From contig NZ_SMUV01000055.1 in the NCBI RefSeq assembly GCF_004358185.1, positions 1 through 64,000 of the forward strand: 64,000 nt of DNA, read 5' to 3'. Position 1 is the stretch's first letter; the number at the start of each line of letters is the position of its first letter. The position numbers were made by a program, and so were the translations under genes. The notes below the pieces were generated by a model that saw nothing but the letters and a program-made list of their open reading frames with translations, made no database searches and was not told the origin of the DNA. Below, piece after piece: positions 39,975 to 49,500 of the stretch. The stretch is from Antarcticimicrobium luteum. Lineage in GTDB: Bacteria > Pseudomonadota > Alphaproteobacteria > Rhodobacterales > Rhodobacteraceae.

Positions 39975-42900
39975 TTAGCGCAGGCGCTGGAGCGCTGCCT
40001 CGGCGTCGCGACGCGCCTGTTGCGCCGCCTGCATCCGCACCGGGCCATAGCCGCGGATGTCCATCGGGGCGTTGAGGATGGCGGTGCATGCCTCTGCGCG
40101 CTCGGGCGCATAGGCGGCGGCGACCCGGTCGAGCGCGCCCTCGTACCAGGCCAGCAATTCGCGGTGCAGCCGCGCCTCGGCGTGGTGGCCGAAAGGGTTG
40201 AGTGCGCTGCCGCGCAGGCCCTTCATCCGGGCCAGCAGGCGGAAACCCTTGCCCATCCACGGCCCGAACCGGCGTTTCAGCGGGCGTCCGCGGGCGTCCT
40301 TGCCGCGGGACAGCAGCGGCGGGGCGAGATGGTAGTGCACCTTGAAATCGCCGTCGAACTGCTGGTTCAGCTCGGCCGCGAATTTCGGGTCGGCCATCAG
40401 GCGGGCGACCTCGAACTCGTCCTTGTAGGCCATCAGTTTGAACAGGGATTTGGCCGCGGCGCGCAGCATATCCTCCGGCGCACCGGGGCATTCGGTGCGG
40501 AATTTGTCCAGTTTTGTACGGTAGCGGGTGGCATAGGCGGCGTTCTGGTATTCCTCCAGAAACCCTGACCGCCGGTCGATCATCTGCGCGAGCGTTTCCG
40601 GTTCGGGCCTGTCCTCGTGATAGGCCGCCGCCAGCTTGTCGGGCGCCGCGGCCAGAATTCGGCCGATGGCAAAGGCGGTGCGGTTGGCCTCGATTTGTAC
40701 GCCGTTCAGCCCGATCGCCTGGTTCAGAGCCTCGGCGCTGACCGGCACCAGCCCGTTTTGCCAGGCAAAACCCAGCATCATCACATTGGCGAAGACGGAC
40801 TCGCCCAGCAGCTTTTCGGCGGCCGCGTTGGCGTCGAGGGTGGAGAGGTTGTGCGCACCCACGACGCCCGCGATCACCTCTTCGCGGCGGTCCACCTTGA
40901 GCTGCGCGTCGCGGTGCAGCACCAGATCGCCGGTTGGCATCTCGGCCCGGTTCAGCGCCATTTTCGTGCCCTTGCGGTAATGCGCACTGGCCTTGGAGGC
41001 GGAACTGACGACGATGTCACAGCCGATCACCGCATCCGCCGCGCCCGGCCCGATGCGCACCTGGTTGATCGCCTCGGGGCTCTTGCCCAGGCGGATGTAG
41101 CTGAGCACGGTGCCGAATTTCTGTGCGAACCCGGTGAAGTCGAGCACCGAGCTGCCCTTGCCCTCAAGATGCGCGGCCATGGTGATCAGTGCGCCGACGG
41201 TGACGACGCCGGTGCCGCCGACCCCGGTGACCAGCAGATCAAACGGGGTGTCGAGCGCGGGCAGGTCGGGGGCGGGCAGGCTGCCCTCCAGCCCAAGGAA
41301 ATCCAGATCGGCCGCCGCGCGCTTGCGCCGGGTGGCGCCCTCGACGGTGACGAAGCTGGGGCAGAAGCCGTTCAGGCAGGAAAAATCCTTGTTGCAGGAA
41401 TTCAGGTTGATCTTGCGCTTGCGGCCCAGCGGGGTTTCGCGCGGCTCGACGCTGAGGCAGTTGGAGGCGATGGAGCAATCGCCGCAGCCCTCGCAGACCA
41501 GATCGTTGATCCAGGCGAACCGCTTTGGGTCGTCCATCGTGCCGCGTTTGCGCCGGCGGCGTTTCTCGGTGGCGCAGGTCTGCTCAAAGATCAGCACGGT
41601 GACGCCCGGGATCTCGCGCAGATCGCGCTGCACGGCGTCCAGCTCGGCGCGGTCGTGAAAGCTGGTGCCGGCTGGGAAATCGGCGCGGCTGAACTTGCCG
41701 ATGTCGTCGGAGATCAGCGCGATCCGGCTCACCCCCTCGGCGCGGCAGGTCTGGGCGATGCCATGCACGCTGACCGGCCCGTCGACGGGCTGGCCGCCGG
41801 TCATGGCGACGGCGTCGTTATAGAGGATCTTGTAGGTGATGTTGGTGCGCGCCGCCACCGCCTGGCGGATGGCGAGGCTGCCGGAGTGATACCAGGTGCC
41901 CTCGCCCAGGTTCTGGAAGATATGCTTGCCGCCGGTGAACTTGCTGGCCGCCACATGCGGCACGCCCTCGCCGCCCATCTGGGCAAAACCGTAGGTGTCG
42001 CGGTTCATCCAGCTTGCCATGACGTGGCAGCCGATGCCGCTGGCGGCGCGTGAGCCGTCGGGCACTTTGGTCGAGGTGTTGTGCGGGCAACCTGAGCAGA
42101 AATAGGGGGTGCGGGTGGCGCCTTTGACGTTCAGCAGCGTGGGCGGGGTGTCGGTGAGCGCCTTGGCCTTGGCCGGCAGGCCCTCTTCGGGGAAGAAACG
42201 GTCGAGGCGCGCGGCCACGATCGGGACCAGCATCAGCGGGTCGAGCTCTCCGGTCCAGGGGATCAGCGGGGTGCCCTGGCTGTCGTATTTTCCGACCATC
42301 TTCTCGGGCTTGTGGCCGGGCCAGTCGTAGAAATATTCCTTGAACTGGCTCTCGATGATGCCGCGTTTCTCCTCGACCACCAGCACTTCGCGCTTCTCCC
42401 GCACGAAGTTCAGCGCGTCGCGGCGGGCCAGCGGCCAGACCATGCCGACCTTGTAGATGTCGATGCCGAGCCGGCGGCAGGCGGGCTCGTCCAGGCCGAG
42501 AAGGCGCAGCGCCTCCATCAGGTCCAGATGCCCCTTGCCGGTGGTGACGAAGCCGAAGCGCGCGTCGGGGATGTCGTAGACCGCACGGTCGATCGGGTTG
42601 GCCTCGACAAAGGCCTCGACAGCGTGGAGCTTGGCGTGGATGCGGGTCTCAATCTCGGCGCTGGGCAGGTCGGCGGCGCGGACGTGCAGGCCCCCGGGGG
42701 GCAGGTCGATCTGGGGCAGGGTAAAGGCGCGGTCGGGTTGCAGGGTGACCGAGCGAGCGGATTCCACGGTTTCCGAGATCGCCTTGAACCCCACCCAGGT
42801 GCCGGAGAAGCGCGACAGCGCCAGCCCGTATTCGCCGTATTCAAGATATTCCTCGACCGAAGCCGGGTTCAGCGTCGGCATGAACCAGGCCATGAAGGCG

Positions 42901-43397
42901 ACGTCCGACTGGTGCGGCATGGAGGAGGAGACGCAGCCGTGATCGTCGCCCGCCACCACCAGCACACCGCCCTTTGGCGCCGAGCCATAGGCGTTGCCAT
43001 GCTTCAGCGCGTCGCCGGAGCGGTCCACCCCCGGGCCCTTGCCGTACCACATGGAAAACACGCCGTCGTATTCGCAATCGGGATCGAGGCTGGCCTGCTG
43101 CGCGCCGAGAACGGCGGTGGCGCCCAGATCCTCGTTCACGGCGGGCATGAAGGTGATGCGGTCGGCCTCCAGCCGTTTGCGGGCACGCCAGAGTTCCAGA
43201 TCGAGGCCCCCCAGCGGTGAGCCGCGGTAGCCGGAGACGAATCCGGCGGTGTTGAGCCCGGCGTCGCGGTCGCGGCGGGCCTGGTCCATCATGATCCGCG
43301 CCAGCGCTTGGGTGCCGGTGAGGAAAACGCGGCCGGAGGTGAAGTCGTAGCGGTCGTCGAGCTGATAGGTGCGAAACGCGGTTTCGGGGCGGGTCAT
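39975..43397 (-). CDS. indolepyruvate ferredoxin oxidoreductase, fused alpha/beta form
   Basis: This 1140-residue enzyme oxidatively decarboxylates aryl- or branched 2-oxo acids to acyl-CoA. An N-terminal pyrimidine-type domain (GFVSGYRGSPLGGLDLEL) is followed by a TPP-binding domain (CSGCPHNTST, GIGCHVMASWM, GGEGVPHVA), an iron-sulfur segment (CEGCGDCSIASNC, then SCNKDFSCLNGFCPSF) and a gamma-type domain (VTGVGGTGVVTVGALITMAA). All parts of separate IorA and IorB are in one chain, as is usual in proteobacteria. It is divergent from an Lrp/AsnC gene that probably controls it. Confidence 0.9.
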   Translation of the reverse strand: MTRPETAFRTYQLDDRYDFTSGRVFLTGTQALARIMMDQARRDRDAGLNTAGFVSGYRGSPLGGLDLELWRARKRLEADRITFMPAVNEDLGATAVLGAQQASLDPDCEYDGVFSMWYGKGPGVDRSGDALKHGNAYGSAPKGGVLVVAGDDHGCVSSSMPHQSDVAFMAWFMPTLNPASVEEYLEYGEYGLALSRFSGTWVGFKAISETVESARSVTLQPDRAFTLPQIDLPPGGLHVRAADLPSAEIETRIHAKLHAVEAFVEANPIDRAVYDIPDARFGFVTTGKGHLDLMEALRLLGLDEPACRRLGIDIYKVGMVWPLARRDALNFVREKREVLVVEEKRGIIESQFKEYFYDWPGHKPEKMVGKYDSQGTPLIPWTGELDPLMLVPIVAARLDRFFPEEGLPAKAKALTDTPPTLLNVKGATRTPYFCSGCPHNTSTKVPDGSRAASGIGCHVMASWMNRDTYGFAQMGGEGVPHVAASKFTGGKHIFQNLGEGTWYHSGSLAIRQAVAARTNITYKILYNDAVAMTGGQPVDGPVSVHGIAQTCRAEGVSRIALISDDIGKFSRADFPAGTSFHDRAELDAVQRDLREIPGVTVLIFEQTCATEKRRRRKRGTMDDPKRFAWINDLVCEGCGDCSIASNCLSVEPRETPLGRKRKINLNSCNKDFSCLNGFCPSFVTVEGATRRKRAAADLDFLGLEGSLPAPDLPALDTPFDLLVTGVGGTGVVTVGALITMAAHLEGKGSSVLDFTGFAQKFGTVLSYIRLGKSPEAINQVRIGPGAADAVIGCDIVVSSASKASAHYRKGTKMALNRAEMPTGDLVLHRDAQLKVDRREEVIAGVVGAHNLSTLDANAAAEKLLGESVFANVMMLGFAWQNGLVPVSAEALNQAIGLNGVQIEANRTAFAIGRILAAAPDKLAAAYHEDRPEPETLAQMIDRRSGFLEEYQNAAYATRYRTKLDKFRTECPGAPEDMLRAAAKSLFKLMAYKDEFEVARLMADPKFAAELNQQFDGDFKVHYHLAPPLLSRGKDARGRPLKRRFGPWMGKGFRLLARMKGLRGSALNPFGHHAEARLHRELLAWYEGALDRVAAAYAPERAEACTAILNAPMDIRGYGPVRMQAAQQARRDAEAALQRLR

Positions 43398-43540
43398 GGC
43401 GGATTTTCCTCGGCGGATTCGGCTAGAAAGGGATCATGGCCCGCCGGAGCCGGAAAAATGTTTCATATTTCATGGGTTTTGGTGATTTATCGGTTAGACT
43501 TCCCAAAATTTACGGATTTCTGAAATAGGGTGTCACGCGC
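43398..43540. promoter_or_regulatory. divergent control region, indolepyruvate oxidoreductase and Lrp-type gene
   Basis: About 70 bp here (43455-43527) are clearly AT-rich against the surrounding GC-rich genes. They contain GTTTCATATTTCATG and a perfect 11-bp palindrome ATTTCTGAAAT (43516-43526), which stands 14 bp before the Lrp-type start. AT-rich, repeated TTTCA motifs are typical of Lrp-family binding regions. No single promoter can be fixed with confidence. Confidence 0.4.
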
Positions 43541-43999
43541 ATGGAGCTGGATAAACGGGATCTCCACCTTCTCAGGCTGTTGCAGGAGGATTGCCGCAGA
43601 TCAAATGCCGACCTGGCCGAGGCGGTGGGCATGTCGGCCTCGGCCCTCTGGCGGCGGGTGCGCGCGCTGGAAGAGGCCGGGGTGATCGAGCGCTATGGCG
43701 CGGTGGTGAACCCCGGTGAAATGGGGCTGGGGTTCGAGGCTATCGTGCATGTGCATCTGACCCGGCACGACCCGGACAGGATCGTCGAGTTCATCCGCGC
43801 TGTGGAGGCGAGCCCGGAGGTGCAGGAATGCTATGCCACCACCGGGCAGGCCGACTATCACCTGCGGGTGCTGTGCCGCGATCTGGAGGCCTACAACCGG
43901 TTTCTGGAGGGGTTCCTGTTCCGCCTGCCGGCGGTAAGCAGTGCGCAGACCAATGTGGTGCTGCGCACGATCAAGCGGAATCGGCCGGTTTCCCGGTAG
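43541..43999 (+). CDS. Lrp/AsnC-family regulator
   Basis: This 152-residue regulator has the Lrp winged helix (LDKRDLHLLRLLQEDCRRSN, ADLAEAVGMSASALWRRVRALEEAGVIERY, in two parts) and a C-terminal RAM/AsnC ligand domain (ECYATTGQADYHLRVLCRDL). Lrp proteins sense amino acids and often regulate a divergent gene of amino-acid breakdown. The divergent indolepyruvate oxidoreductase gene is the natural target here. Confidence 0.9.
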   Translation: MELDKRDLHLLRLLQEDCRRSNADLAEAVGMSASALWRRVRALEEAGVIERYGAVVNPGEMGLGFEAIVHVHLTRHDPDRIVEFIRAVEASPEVQECYATTGQADYHLRVLCRDLEAYNRFLEGFLFRLPAVSSAQTNVVLRTIKRNRPVSR

Positions 44000-44183
44000 G
44001 TATTGTTTCCAGGGTGAAAACGATCCCCGCTTGCTTTGGCTGTTGTGGAGGCTCAGGCGGTGTGGGACGATGCTAGGCCATTGTTAACCGAATTTGCTTG
44101 CCTCAGCGACTGCCGTTGCGTGAAGATGTGCGCAAAGTACAGATTATTTTCCATAGTTTGGCCCGCATTGGGGGGGCAGAGAC

Positions 44184-46535
44184 TTGAAATTGCGCAGGGT
44201 CTCTTTATGGTTCGGGTGCCGCCGGGTTCCGGCGATGATTGCGCTTTGCGCGGCGGGGATCGCCCTGTCGCTGCCCGCCGCGGCCGAGACAGACCCGATC
44301 GACGCCCCGCCCGAGATGGTCCGGTTTTCCGACGGCGACACCATCCGCGGCATCGTTGGGGAATATCTGCGCGATCCCGATCTATGGCCGGTGGTGCTGG
44401 CGTTGAACAATATCGCCTCGCCCGCCGATCTGGTGCCGGGGATCAATCTGGCGCTGCCGGTGCGCCAGGTGTTTGCCGCCGACAGCGCGCTTCTGACCTC
44501 GTTGCAGGCGATCCAGAGGGCCACCGCCGAGGGGGCGCGGATCTTTGCGCCGACCGAGATCGGCAGCGCCATCGAGAGCCGCGACACGGCAATGTCCCAC
44601 CGCGAGGAGGGGGCATGGCGGCAGGTGGTCAGTTTTGCCGGGGCGGCGACCGGCTATGCCGAGGAGGCGCTGGATATCTCGATCGCGCAGCGCGACCGCG
44701 CGGCCGAGGCGGTGGTCTCGGACGTGCAGGGGCGGGTCGAGGGGCGTGCACCGGCCGAGCCGACCTGGTCCAACCGCGCGCTCGATGACATTCTGGTGGA
44801 GTTCGAGCGGCTGCGCACCCTGTCCAACTCGACCACCCAGGTGACGTTCCGCGATCTCAGCCGGCTGCGGCTGAACCCCAATTCCAACGCCACCATCCAG
44901 CGCATGCGGTCCGACCCGCTGACCGGCGGCGAGGTGACCAAGGTGTCGCTGGCCGAGGGGGATTTCTATGCGCTGCTGAACCAGCTTTCGGACAAGACCG
45001 CGTTCGAGATCGAGGTGCCGGGGGTGGAGACGACCACCAATTCGGCCGATTTCTGGATCAAGAACGATGCCAGCGGCGCCCGGTTCGTCAATTACGACAG
45101 CCCCGGGCTGGAGATTGCCCGCGACGGCGACACCATCGTTGTGGGCCAGAACGAGGGTGTCGTTCTGACCGGCGCCGGGGCGCAGCGGGCGCAGGTTCTG
45201 GACAGTCCGCTCCTGGCGGCGCCGGCGGTGGGCGAGGTGATCTATACCGCCGCCGCCACATTGGACTGGGAGCCGGAGGAGGGCGCCGAGGGCTATTGGC
45301 TGGAGGTCGCGGCAGACCCGGGGTTCAACCAGATGAAAGTCACTGAATGGGGAATCCGCGACAGTGGTTTCCTGGCCGAAGGGCTGGCGCCGGCGCGCTA
45401 TCACTGGCGGGTGGCGGCGCTGGACAAGCTGGGCCTGCCCGGCGCGTGGAGCACGCCGCGCGATTTCACCCTGCGGGTGGATGAGACGCCGCCGTTCCTG
45501 ACGCTGCTGTCGCCGGCGGGGGACACGATCCTGACCGCGCCGCAGGTGGAGGTGCTGGGCGCCTCGGAGCCGGACGCGCGGCTGACGCTGAACGGCGCGC
45601 CGCTGCAGGTGGCGGGCGACGGCAGCTTTCTGGCCGCTCTGGCGCTGGCGCCGGGGGTGAACGCGATCACCGTTGCCGCGACCGACCCCGCAGGCAATGT
45701 CAGCACCCGCAGCCTGAACGTGGTCTATCGGCCGGCGGCGGCGGTTGAGATCACCCTGTCGGACAGTATCCCGCGGGTGGCGGGCGCGCTCGCCGCGCGC
45801 TCGGACAAGCTGTCGGTGATGGGGCAGAGCACCGGCGAGCCCGGCGCCGAGGTGGTGCTGCGGGACGAGGCCGGGGCGGAGGTTCTGCGCACCCGGCTGA
45901 CGGCGGATCGCAGCGTCAGTTTCACGGTGCCGGTGGACGAGGCGCCGCGCGGGTACCGGATCGAGGTGCTGGCGCCGGGCGGCGCCGTCGAGGGCACGCT
46001 GGATTTCGCCGCGCTGAGTGACCGGTTGCCGCCGGAGATTTCCCTGGACCTGCCGCTGCCGCGCGCAACCGGCGAGGATCTGGTTCAGGTCAGCGGGCGC
46101 GCCGGCGACGCGGTGCGGCTGCAGCTGGACGGGACCGAGGTGCCGTTGACCGATGGCGCCTTTGACCTGACGCTGATGCTGAAGCCGGGCGAGAACGCCT
46201 TTGAGCTGGTGGCCAGCGACGCGGTGGGCAATGTGGCGGTGACGCCGCTGCGCACGCTGTACGATATCGAGCCGCCGGAGATCCTGCGCGTCGATCTGGG
46301 GCGCAGCCAGGGGCCGGACGGACCGATCGAGATCGTCGCCGAGGCGCGCGACGCCAGCGGGCTGCGCCAGGCGGCGCCGTTCCTGATCTCCATCGGCGGC
46401 GCGGAGGTCGAGGGCTTTCTGCGCTGCGACAGCGCCAGCGGCATCTGCCGCGCCAGCCTGCCGCCCGAGCCGGGCGCGCTGGAACTGATCGAACTGAGTA
46501 TCGAGGATTACGCCGGGAACGCGGCGTTCGAGTAA
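44184..46535 (+). CDS. exported LysM/FecR/Ig-like repeat protein
   Basis: This 783-residue protein opens with a signal peptide (residues 1-35, ending LSLPAAAE), a LysM-like domain (about 48-93; GDTIRGIVGEYL, LVPGINLALPV), a helical stretch, and a FecR-like beta domain (about 225-330; RSDPLTGGEVTKVSLAEGDF, ARDGDTIVVGQNEGVVLTG). The rest is a fibronectin-III-like segment (about 345-430) and several Ig-like repeats of the AGNVSTRSLNVVY type. A TTG start at 44184 fits best, with GGGGGG upstream; ATG at 44235 is the alternative. No ECF sigma factor or TonB receptor is adjacent, so it is not a standard FecR. It heads the PKD/cyclase operon. Confidence 0.75.
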   Translation: MKLRRVSLWFGCRRVPAMIALCAAGIALSLPAAAETDPIDAPPEMVRFSDGDTIRGIVGEYLRDPDLWPVVLALNNIASPADLVPGINLALPVRQVFAADSALLTSLQAIQRATAEGARIFAPTEIGSAIESRDTAMSHREEGAWRQVVSFAGAATGYAEEALDISIAQRDRAAEAVVSDVQGRVEGRAPAEPTWSNRALDDILVEFERLRTLSNSTTQVTFRDLSRLRLNPNSNATIQRMRSDPLTGGEVTKVSLAEGDFYALLNQLSDKTAFEIEVPGVETTTNSADFWIKNDASGARFVNYDSPGLEIARDGDTIVVGQNEGVVLTGAGAQRAQVLDSPLLAAPAVGEVIYTAAATLDWEPEEGAEGYWLEVAADPGFNQMKVTEWGIRDSGFLAEGLAPARYHWRVAALDKLGLPGAWSTPRDFTLRVDETPPFLTLLSPAGDTILTAPQVEVLGASEPDARLTLNGAPLQVAGDGSFLAALALAPGVNAITVAATDPAGNVSTRSLNVVYRPAAAVEITLSDSIPRVAGALAARSDKLSVMGQSTGEPGAEVVLRDEAGAEVLRTRLTADRSVSFTVPVDEAPRGYRIEVLAPGGAVEGTLDFAALSDRLPPEISLDLPLPRATGEDLVQVSGRAGDAVRLQLDGTEVPLTDGAFDLTLMLKPGENAFELVASDAVGNVAVTPLRTLYDIEPPEILRVDLGRSQGPDGPIEIVAEARDASGLRQAAPFLISIGGAEVEGFLRCDSASGICRASLPPEPGALELIELSIEDYAGNAAFE

Positions 46536-46580
46536 GGACTGGCCGGCCGCCGCGCGCGGACCGGTAACGGAGGGTGAAGA

Positions 46581-49500
46581 ATGCGGATCGCACGGATGTG
46601 GACGGGGGTGCTGCTGGGACTGGCGATGCTGGCCGAGGCAGGGATGGCCCAGGCCCAGGCGGTCGCCGCGGAAGAGGGACTCTTGGTGGTCTACGGCCGC
46701 CGCGCGGCCAGCCGCGAGGGCGATGTCGACCACCGCGAGCAGATCTTCTTCAGCCTGCCCGCCGATCTGCGTGACCGCGTCTATCTGCGACTTTACGATC
46801 CCGAGACCGGCGGCACCGGCGATTTCACCTATGGCGGCAGCGCCGATTCCGAGACCACCTATCGGCTGTTCGGCGGCGAAGGTGCCTTTACCGCGGCCGA
46901 GCGCCCCGAACCGGCGGCGGACGGAGGCCGGGCGGAGCGGATCGACTTTGCGCCGGTGACCGGACCGGGCGAGTTGCTGAAAGAGACAAGCTGGCGCAAC
47001 GAGCCGGAGGCGGACGGGCGCTGGGTCACGCTGACCGCGCTGCGCGCCCGTCAGGGCGAAGTGGTGGGGGAGCGCGCCTATTTCCGCCTCGATGTGCAGG
47101 GGACCGAAGGCAACGACGGCAACAGCTATTCGCTGGGCGTCAGCCTGGTGCGCGACCGTGACCGCCCGCCCGAGGGGCTGGAGATCTTTTCCTATCGTCC
47201 GACGGTGCGCTGGGCCGCCTCGAACCCGGCAACCTGGGTGCATCTCTCCCATGCGGGCGGGTCGCTCACCGTGCAGAGTTTCGATGGCGCCAATGGCGAG
47301 CTGGCGATCGTCAGCGATTTCACCGATCTGCCGTTGCGGGTTTCGGGTCAGGATTTCTGGACCTCGGACAGTGTCGAAACCGGCGACAGCAATCTGGCGC
47401 TCAGCCTGCGCGGCGGGTTCGAAACGCCCAATGACGTGACGCTCGCGGTGTTCGATGCCGAGGGCAATCCGCTGCCCTTGCAGATGCCGCCGGTTCGCGC
47501 GCCCGACTCCGCGCGCCCCACGGTTCAGGCCAGCGCCCGGCCGCTGGCCGATTGCCGGTCTGTCGCCTTTGACGGCAGCGGATCGACGGCGGGCGGGCTG
47601 GTGTCCCACCTGTGGGATTTCGGCGATGGCAACACCTCGGACGAGGCGGTGATCGCCTATCGCTATGAGGCCCCGGGCCGCTATACCGCGCGGCTGGAGG
47701 TGGTCGAGGACGGCACCCGGCCGGGTCGCGGCGCGGCGCTGGCGCTGCCGGTGCATGTGCGCGACGCGCCGGTGGCGGTGCCGGGCCCCGATATCGTTGT
47801 GGCCCCCGGCCAGCCGGTCAGCTTTGACGGCAGCGGCTCGCAGCCCTCGGACAGCCCGATCACCCGCTATCGCTGGAGCTTTGGCGATGGCGTCACGGCC
47901 GAGGGCGCGCGCGCCAGCCACGCCTATGCCGCACCGGGACAGTACCGCGCCGTGCTGCGGGTGGAGGACGGTATCGATCATCCCTGCAACTTCGGGGTCG
48001 AGACGCGGCGGGTGGCGGTCAACTTCCCCCCAGTGGCCGAGGCGGGCGCCGATCGGCAGGCGGTGGTCGGTCAGCCGGTGATCCTGAGCGCCGGGGCGAG
48101 CTATGACATCGACGGGCTGGTCGACAGCTATGTCTGGGAGATGGGCGACGGCGCCCGCCTGGAGGGCGAAACCGTCACCCATACCTTTACCGCGTCGGGC
48201 ACCTTTTCCGTGGTGCTGCGGGTCACCGATGACAGCGGCGTGGTGAACGGCAGCGCGCAGGACCGGATGACAGTCGTGGTGAATGCCCCGCCCGAGCCGC
48301 GCTTTGCGATCCCCGATCGCCCGGTCTCGGTGTCGGAACTGGCGGTGCTGGACGGCTCGGCCTCGACCGACGCGGACGGGCAGATCCTGTCCTATATCTG
48401 GGATTTCGGTGACGGGGCCACGGGCGAGGGGCAGGTTGTCAACTATGCCTGGACCCGGCCGGGCGCCTTTACCGTGACGCTGACGGTGATCGATGACAGC
48501 GGCACCGCCTCGGCGGTGCAGACCGCCTCGCAGGTGGTGCGGGTCGATGCCGCGCCGGTGGCCGAGGCCGGACCGGATCAGTTCGTGACCACCAGCGTGG
48601 TCCAGTTCGACGGCGGCGGATCCACCGACAGCGACGGCAGTGTGGCCAGCTGGACGTGGGATTTCGGCGATGGCGCCTCTGCCACCGGCCAGACCGCCGA
48701 ACATGCCTATGAGCGGCCCGGCACCTATGAGGTGGCCTTGGTTGTGCGCGACGACAGCGGCGCGCCGCTGAACGTGGACCGTGACACCATGCGGGTGGTG
48801 GTGAACGCGACGCCGATCGCCGATGCCGGCCCGCCGCAGGTGGTGGCCCCGGGCGAAGATGTGGTGTTGTCCGGGCGCGCCTCGCTCGATCCCGACGGAG
48901 AGATCGCGGTCTATCGCTGGAGCTTCCCGGACGGGACCGGGAAAGAAGGCCCGCGGGTGGCGCATGTGTTTGATGCCCCCGGGTTGCAGCGGGTCGGGCT
49001 GACCGTGGCGGACGATTTCCGCGGCGGCGCGGCGCAGGACGATTCCGAGGTGCTGATCACCGTCAATGCCGCCCCGGTGGCGGTGGCCGGGCCGGACATG
49101 CTGATCGCGCCGGGCGACAGCGTGATGTTCGACGCGGGCCAGTCCTTTGACCCGGACGGGCGGCTAGTGGCCTATCGCTGGGAATTCGACGATCTGGGCA
49201 GTCCGCTGGACGCGCCGACGGTCGAGCGGGCCTATGTCACGCCCGGGGTCTGGTCGGCGCAGCTGATCGTCACCGACGACAGCGGTGTGGGCAATGGCAC
49301 CGCGCGCGACGATGTGACGATCCGCGTCAACAATGCGCCGCTGGCCGAGGCCGGCCCGCCGGTGACCTCCGAGCGGCTCTATGTCGAGTTCGACGGCACC
49401 GGCTCCTCTGACGCCGATGGCGATGCGCTGATCCATCGCTGGGATTTCGGCGACGGATCGCCCCCGGTCTTTGGCGCGCGGGTCACCCATGTCTATCCGC

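Noticed and set aside
44382-48965. 1527-codon open frame on the minus strand across the FecR and PKD genes
   Set aside because: It is antisense to two genes with clear domains. Its translation is compositionally biased (Arg, His, Gly, Ala, Gln rich), has no domain and comes from high GC content.
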